NCBI GenBank assembly: GCA_018398765.1
Contig: JAHBMJ010002097.1
Coordinates: forward strand, 85,716 to 139,283
DNA from: Chromera velia
Lineage: Eukaryota > Sar > Chromeraceae
DNA: 53,568 nucleotides
Reading direction: 5' to 3'
Shown here: one piece after another, positions 50,055 to 53,568 of the stretch
How the letters are laid out: each line of letters opens with the position of its first letter
Position numbering within the stretch: position 1 is the first letter of the stretch
The notes under the pieces: generated by a model
Database searches by the model: none
Told to the model about the DNA's origin: nothing
The model's input: the letters and a program-made list of their open reading frames with translations, nothing else
Translations under genes and position numbers: made by a program

Positions 50055-50354
50055 TGCCATGAAAAATCATGACAAATCGTCTGACCTGACTGGATCTGAC
50101 ATGCAGTGAATCAGTGCGTTCTTTGTTTCTTTGATGATTCATTTGGTAATTTTCCCCCTTCTAGACTATTTTCAGTACTCGGCCTCTGCAAGCACATCTC
50201 CGCATCTGCTGATTCTGCTGCGGAAAGTGCCCACCGAAATATATGTATACAAGCTCGTGTTCATGCACCTATATAAGTTGAATGATATATATCTTGAATC
50301 CACCTTGCATGAGCACAGTCACGCTGAGAGGTTCTCCTTTGAAGCGAATTTAAA
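49731..50354. promoter_or_regulatory. divergent intergenic region between two secretory genes
   Basis: Both neighbours start from this gap, so it probably holds both promoters. It contains an AT dinucleotide run (50031-50054) and TATATAAG at about 50270-50276, some 80 bases before the right-hand start codon, a reasonable TATA position. Confidence 0.4.
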
Positions 50355-51422
50355 ATGAAGTGCCTCTTCTTTTTCCTCTCTGGGGCCCTATTTGCCCTGT
50401 TGTCTTGGCCTGCTGCTTCTCTGGTTGACTTCAAGACATGGGACTTCGACCTTTTCGGCAGCAAGGGCAAGGACCTGTTCGGATTGAAGAACATCCTGGG
50501 GGACAAAAATGCCACAACAGAGGGGGGGGAAAAAGAAAAAGGCAGCTTATTTGGGCTGTCGAAGGTGTTTGACGGCTTCAAATTTGACTTTCCTTCCCTC
50601 AAGGAGAAAGAGAAGGAAAAGAAGAAGGAACAAGGGTGTTTTGAGGGTGACGCCTCGACTCTCCCCGTGTTTGAGGCAAACCCTCCTGACGGAGAGTGGT
50701 GTCTTCCCACTGGCGAAACCTCTACTATCTTAGAAGAATACAGAACCTTCAAGGCAAATAACCCAGGACTCCACGCCATTTTGGAAGCAGGAAGCGGATT
50801 GTTTCTCAATGTAGACGCAGACATGTCTTCGTGTACAGGCGATGAATTCGCAGATGTCGTGCAGTGGGCCAGTAATGGCGCGAGTTCGATCGAAATCGAC
50901 GCGAGGGGCTACACATTCGACAATTTGGTTCGTGTCAGTGACGAGACTAACCCAGGAGATCCGTCCTTGGAAATAAGCGGCAACGCCGCCACTGACGAAG
51001 CCGACAATACCGTCACGTTAGACGGGGATATTCTTTTCCCCTGTCTTCAAAATACCGCCAGCACTGTCGTCAAGGACCCTTCACCGAATGTTCTGACGGG
51101 GTTCAATCAACTGGTCAGCGCAAGGTTTCTACTGGCAATTTTCAAAGATGACCTGGAGGCCATACACGGTTTCAACAGTCTGACAGAATTGGGGGGGGTG
51201 TCCGTCAACAACAATCCTAACTTGGTTGAAATTTCGGGGTTTGGAAGTTTCAACCCAACGAATCAGTTCAGACAGGCAAACTCCGTTCAGATTTTCGCAA
51301 ACGCCGACGGGGCCTCACTGGCAGTCGCCCCCAATCTAGACGCTGCAGCTTCGGCCTGGGCAACCGCCAACCCGGAGTCGTGCTACCGAGCGGGTGCAGA
51401 CGCCTCACAAGTCTGCCCCTAA
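50355..51422 (+). CDS. secreted protein with receptor-L-domain-like repeats
   Basis: A 355-residue intronless frame. It begins with a signal peptide (MKCLFFFLSGALFALLSW) and has no other membrane segment. Residues about 28-75 carry LFG repeats (DLFGSKGKDLFGLKN, SLFGLSKVFDGF), then a Lys/Glu run. The C-terminal half has the right-handed beta-helix pattern of receptor L domains, e.g. IHGFNSLTELGGVSVNNNPN followed by LVEISGFGSFN. Cys residues near 96, 118, 160, 231, 346 and 354 may form disulfides. The likely setting is the cell surface, the extracellular space or a secretory compartment; the ligand is unknown. Confidence 0.78.
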   Translation: MKCLFFFLSGALFALLSWPAASLVDFKTWDFDLFGSKGKDLFGLKNILGDKNATTEGGEKEKGSLFGLSKVFDGFKFDFPSLKEKEKEKKKEQGCFEGDASTLPVFEANPPDGEWCLPTGETSTILEEYRTFKANNPGLHAILEAGSGLFLNVDADMSSCTGDEFADVVQWASNGASSIEIDARGYTFDNLVRVSDETNPGDPSLEISGNAATDEADNTVTLDGDILFPCLQNTASTVVKDPSPNVLTGFNQLVSARFLLAIFKDDLEAIHGFNSLTELGGVSVNNNPNLVEISGFGSFNPTNQFRQANSVQIFANADGASLAVAPNLDAAASAWATANPESCYRAGADASQVCP

Positions 51423-52229
51423 GTCCCTGTACTCCCATGCAACATGCAGCGGCATGGAGCCTCTTCCTGTTGGAGCCCACCATTCGAACAGTCCCCGGCA
51501 GTCGTGCAGCAACAGACCATGCATTGAATGAATTCATCTGTCGGTATGAGTGCCTTCAAAGAGGTCGGCGAGAGCAAACTTTGAAAGCAGCTCAGCTAGC
51601 CAAATTCGGGGGATTGAAATGTCAGTGTAGTCATATCTTCCATGCATGCAGCTTCATTGCGCATGTCTTGAGTGTTTCACATACAGTAATAAAACTGTTA
51701 TTCATAGGAGCGTTTCAAAGTTTGATTCATCATGTACATTTATTTCAAAATCAATTTTTGCTAGCATTATATACCAGTGATATTGATTAATTGATTGATT
51801 GATTGATATGTTGATATACCACTCTAGGATCTAGTCTAGGATACTACTCCTATCATCATACTTAGTTTTACTTAGTTTTATTATAGGCTACCATGATATA
51901 TACTCTATACTAGTAGTATATACCATAGAATATGTGATTATATGTTATGATAGTAATACCGATATACCATCAAGTCTAGATCAAGTACGATCAAGTTAAT
52001 GTAAGCCTAGATGGAAGCGCAAATTAACTTTAGAATATATTAATCTATAGATATTAATTTTAAGTTGATTGCATAGGGCTAGGTATGTCCATTGTCCTAT
52101 TACGGCGACAGTGTCCCAGGGCAGCGAAAAATCACTTATCACTTATGAAAAGTAAATTCTGACTAATTCTTTTTAATCTTACACTTCCGACTCAAAGTTC
52201 CGAGTCAGGTTTTATAACTATAGAAAACT

Positions 52230-52261
<32 letters not shown>

Positions 52262-53568
52262 TATGTAAACATAGTATAGAATGCAATGAACTACAATGAA
52301 CATGAATGCGTAAAACCAACGAATCCTGAAATTCTCCATTATTTTCATAGTTAAACTATATATATATATATATATATCTGGCGACAGATAGACATAGCGG
52401 GAAGGCCCTAGGGCGGAACATATCAATCAATCAATCAAATCAATCAATATATAACTTAGCTAATTGCTAGGCTAATTGAAACAAATTTGAACTATGTTTA
52501 GCACTGCTGCCACTGCATGTTTTCGTGTATTTTGTTTGAACTTTGAATGACATGTTGCATTTTTTGAAGTTCTCTGGAGCCCCGTCAGTATATATACAGT
52601 GTGAGAGAAAGTGAAACTGACAGTCTGCGATTCGAACTGCCACCAGTTGTTCTCGTAATTTCCCGTTTCTCTGCATAAGGGAAGCACTTAATTCCAGACT
52701 GCCAGCCGATCGATCGATGGTTAGCCAGACTCTGCAGTGCTGGTGCGTACACGCGCGTGAGTTTGTTGTTGTTGTGATCATTCAACAGAGCTTCGCAGAA
52801 TCTGTCGGTGACGCAGACTCTATCTGTCTCGCTCTCTCTCTTCATTGAAATCTTGCCGTCCACACGATTCTCTTCCTTCCATTTTTCTCTTCTCGGCCGC
52901 ACCGGTTGATCGTATGTACACATGATGGTGCATAAGCAAGCGAGGCTTCGTCTGATCATTCGGTTTAATACAACATCCAGAATTTAATAATGTGTGCATG
53001 CAGCCAGAATGCCTCATCGAAATCAGCTGAGGGAATGAAGCAGCGATCTGTCCAAGTCTCGATCTGTTCGGATCCATCTCGTCCATTCACCCATCCAGTC
53101 TGTACGTCTGATTCATTTTCCCGGCCCCATTCAACATGACCACGGATCATGAAAGAATGACTAAACTCTCTCTCCCTTTGTGTGTGTGTCTAGATGTGTG
53201 TGTGTGTGTGTGTGTGTGTGCATACGCTTCTTCCAAAAGGCCTTTCTGAGGACGGAGCTACAGATTAGTGAACCAAAAAGAATTAAGTGTGTCCCAAACC
53301 AAAAGACCCTCTTGCGCGCCTCCCTGAGAAGTGCAAGATCCGTTCAGTGACAACGATGCAGCTGAGAGATCTTCACGGTCAAGGTCCAACACCAGCGAAG
53401 GAAGAGACGGACGGAACCGAGAAAAGAGAGAGACAGGGGTGAAGGAAAGAAGACCGGCGACTACCGGCTAATGCCATGAATTCCTTTTTGTTGTCTTTTT
53501 GTTGTTGGAGGACCCGAACGCAGCGGCATGGAGAGCAGAGAGAGAGGGGGGGGGGGGGGGGGGGGGGG
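51423..53568. other. AT-rich terminal region without supported genes
   Basis: It contains CAAT/GATT runs (51786-51806, 52229-52260, 52421-52449), a TA run (52357-52377) and a TG run (53196-53220). Minus-strand frames at 52467-53150 overlap one another and lack protein-like features. The sequence ends in a run of 23 G (53546-53568), most likely a sequencing or assembly artefact. Confidence 0.5.

Noticed and set aside
52467-53150. Minus-strand gene near the right end
   Set aside because: Several overlapping frames of similar length, none with domain-like composition, start context or splice sites.

Overview
The window looks like nuclear DNA of a unicellular eukaryote with a complex plastid. 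The best guess is a chromerid alga close to Chromera velia, or another photosynthetic alveolate. This rests on a signal-peptide-bearing Tic22-like plastid import protein, a large RNI-type leucine-rich-repeat protein, spliceosomal GT-AG introns packed with microsatellites, and long transposon-filled gaps. Species assignment is inference. I saw no rRNA, tRNA or CRISPR array. A 7-base N gap (23158-23164), a single N (33327) and a terminal G run are assembly limits.

Layout. 1-5 kb: a minus-strand secretory protein whose first exon ends in an EDEL-like tail, then an orphan minus-strand ORF. 5.06-6.41 kb: an intronless, probably cytoskeletal protein. 7.69-13.12 kb: a seven-exon leucine-rich-repeat protein whose splice phases all close (951 residues). 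14.6-15.0 kb: the last exon of an unknown minus-strand gene. 17.2-28.1 kb: a nest of mobile elements. A foldback element is split by a head-to-tail LTR array (LTR-gag-LTR-gag-LTR, no pol). The first gag unit is split by a 4.9-kb terminal-inverted-repeat element with ATATCG-rich ends. That element carries a 145-bp minisatellite, which is split in turn by a 1.1-kb hAT-like element. 28.2-30.2 kb: a major-facilitator transporter of the SLC49 (FLVCR/DIRC2) type.

31-36 kb: a decayed papain-like protease gene and several dispersed repeat families. 36.4-40.5 kb: a class-3 (diacylglycerol-type) lipase with a complete Ser-Asp-His triad across four exons, N-terminus not located. 41.85-46.27 kb: a seven-exon Tic22-like gene, 283 residues, phases closed. 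48.1-51.4 kb: two divergent intronless genes for secreted proteins, one like a bacterial family of unknown function and one with a receptor-L-domain-like repeat. The final 2 kb is AT-rich and apparently empty.

The genes do not form a pathway. They are separate single-gene units. The most distinctive feature is the transposon nest, where each insertion can be checked because a related sequence in the same window preserves the empty site or the duplicated target.
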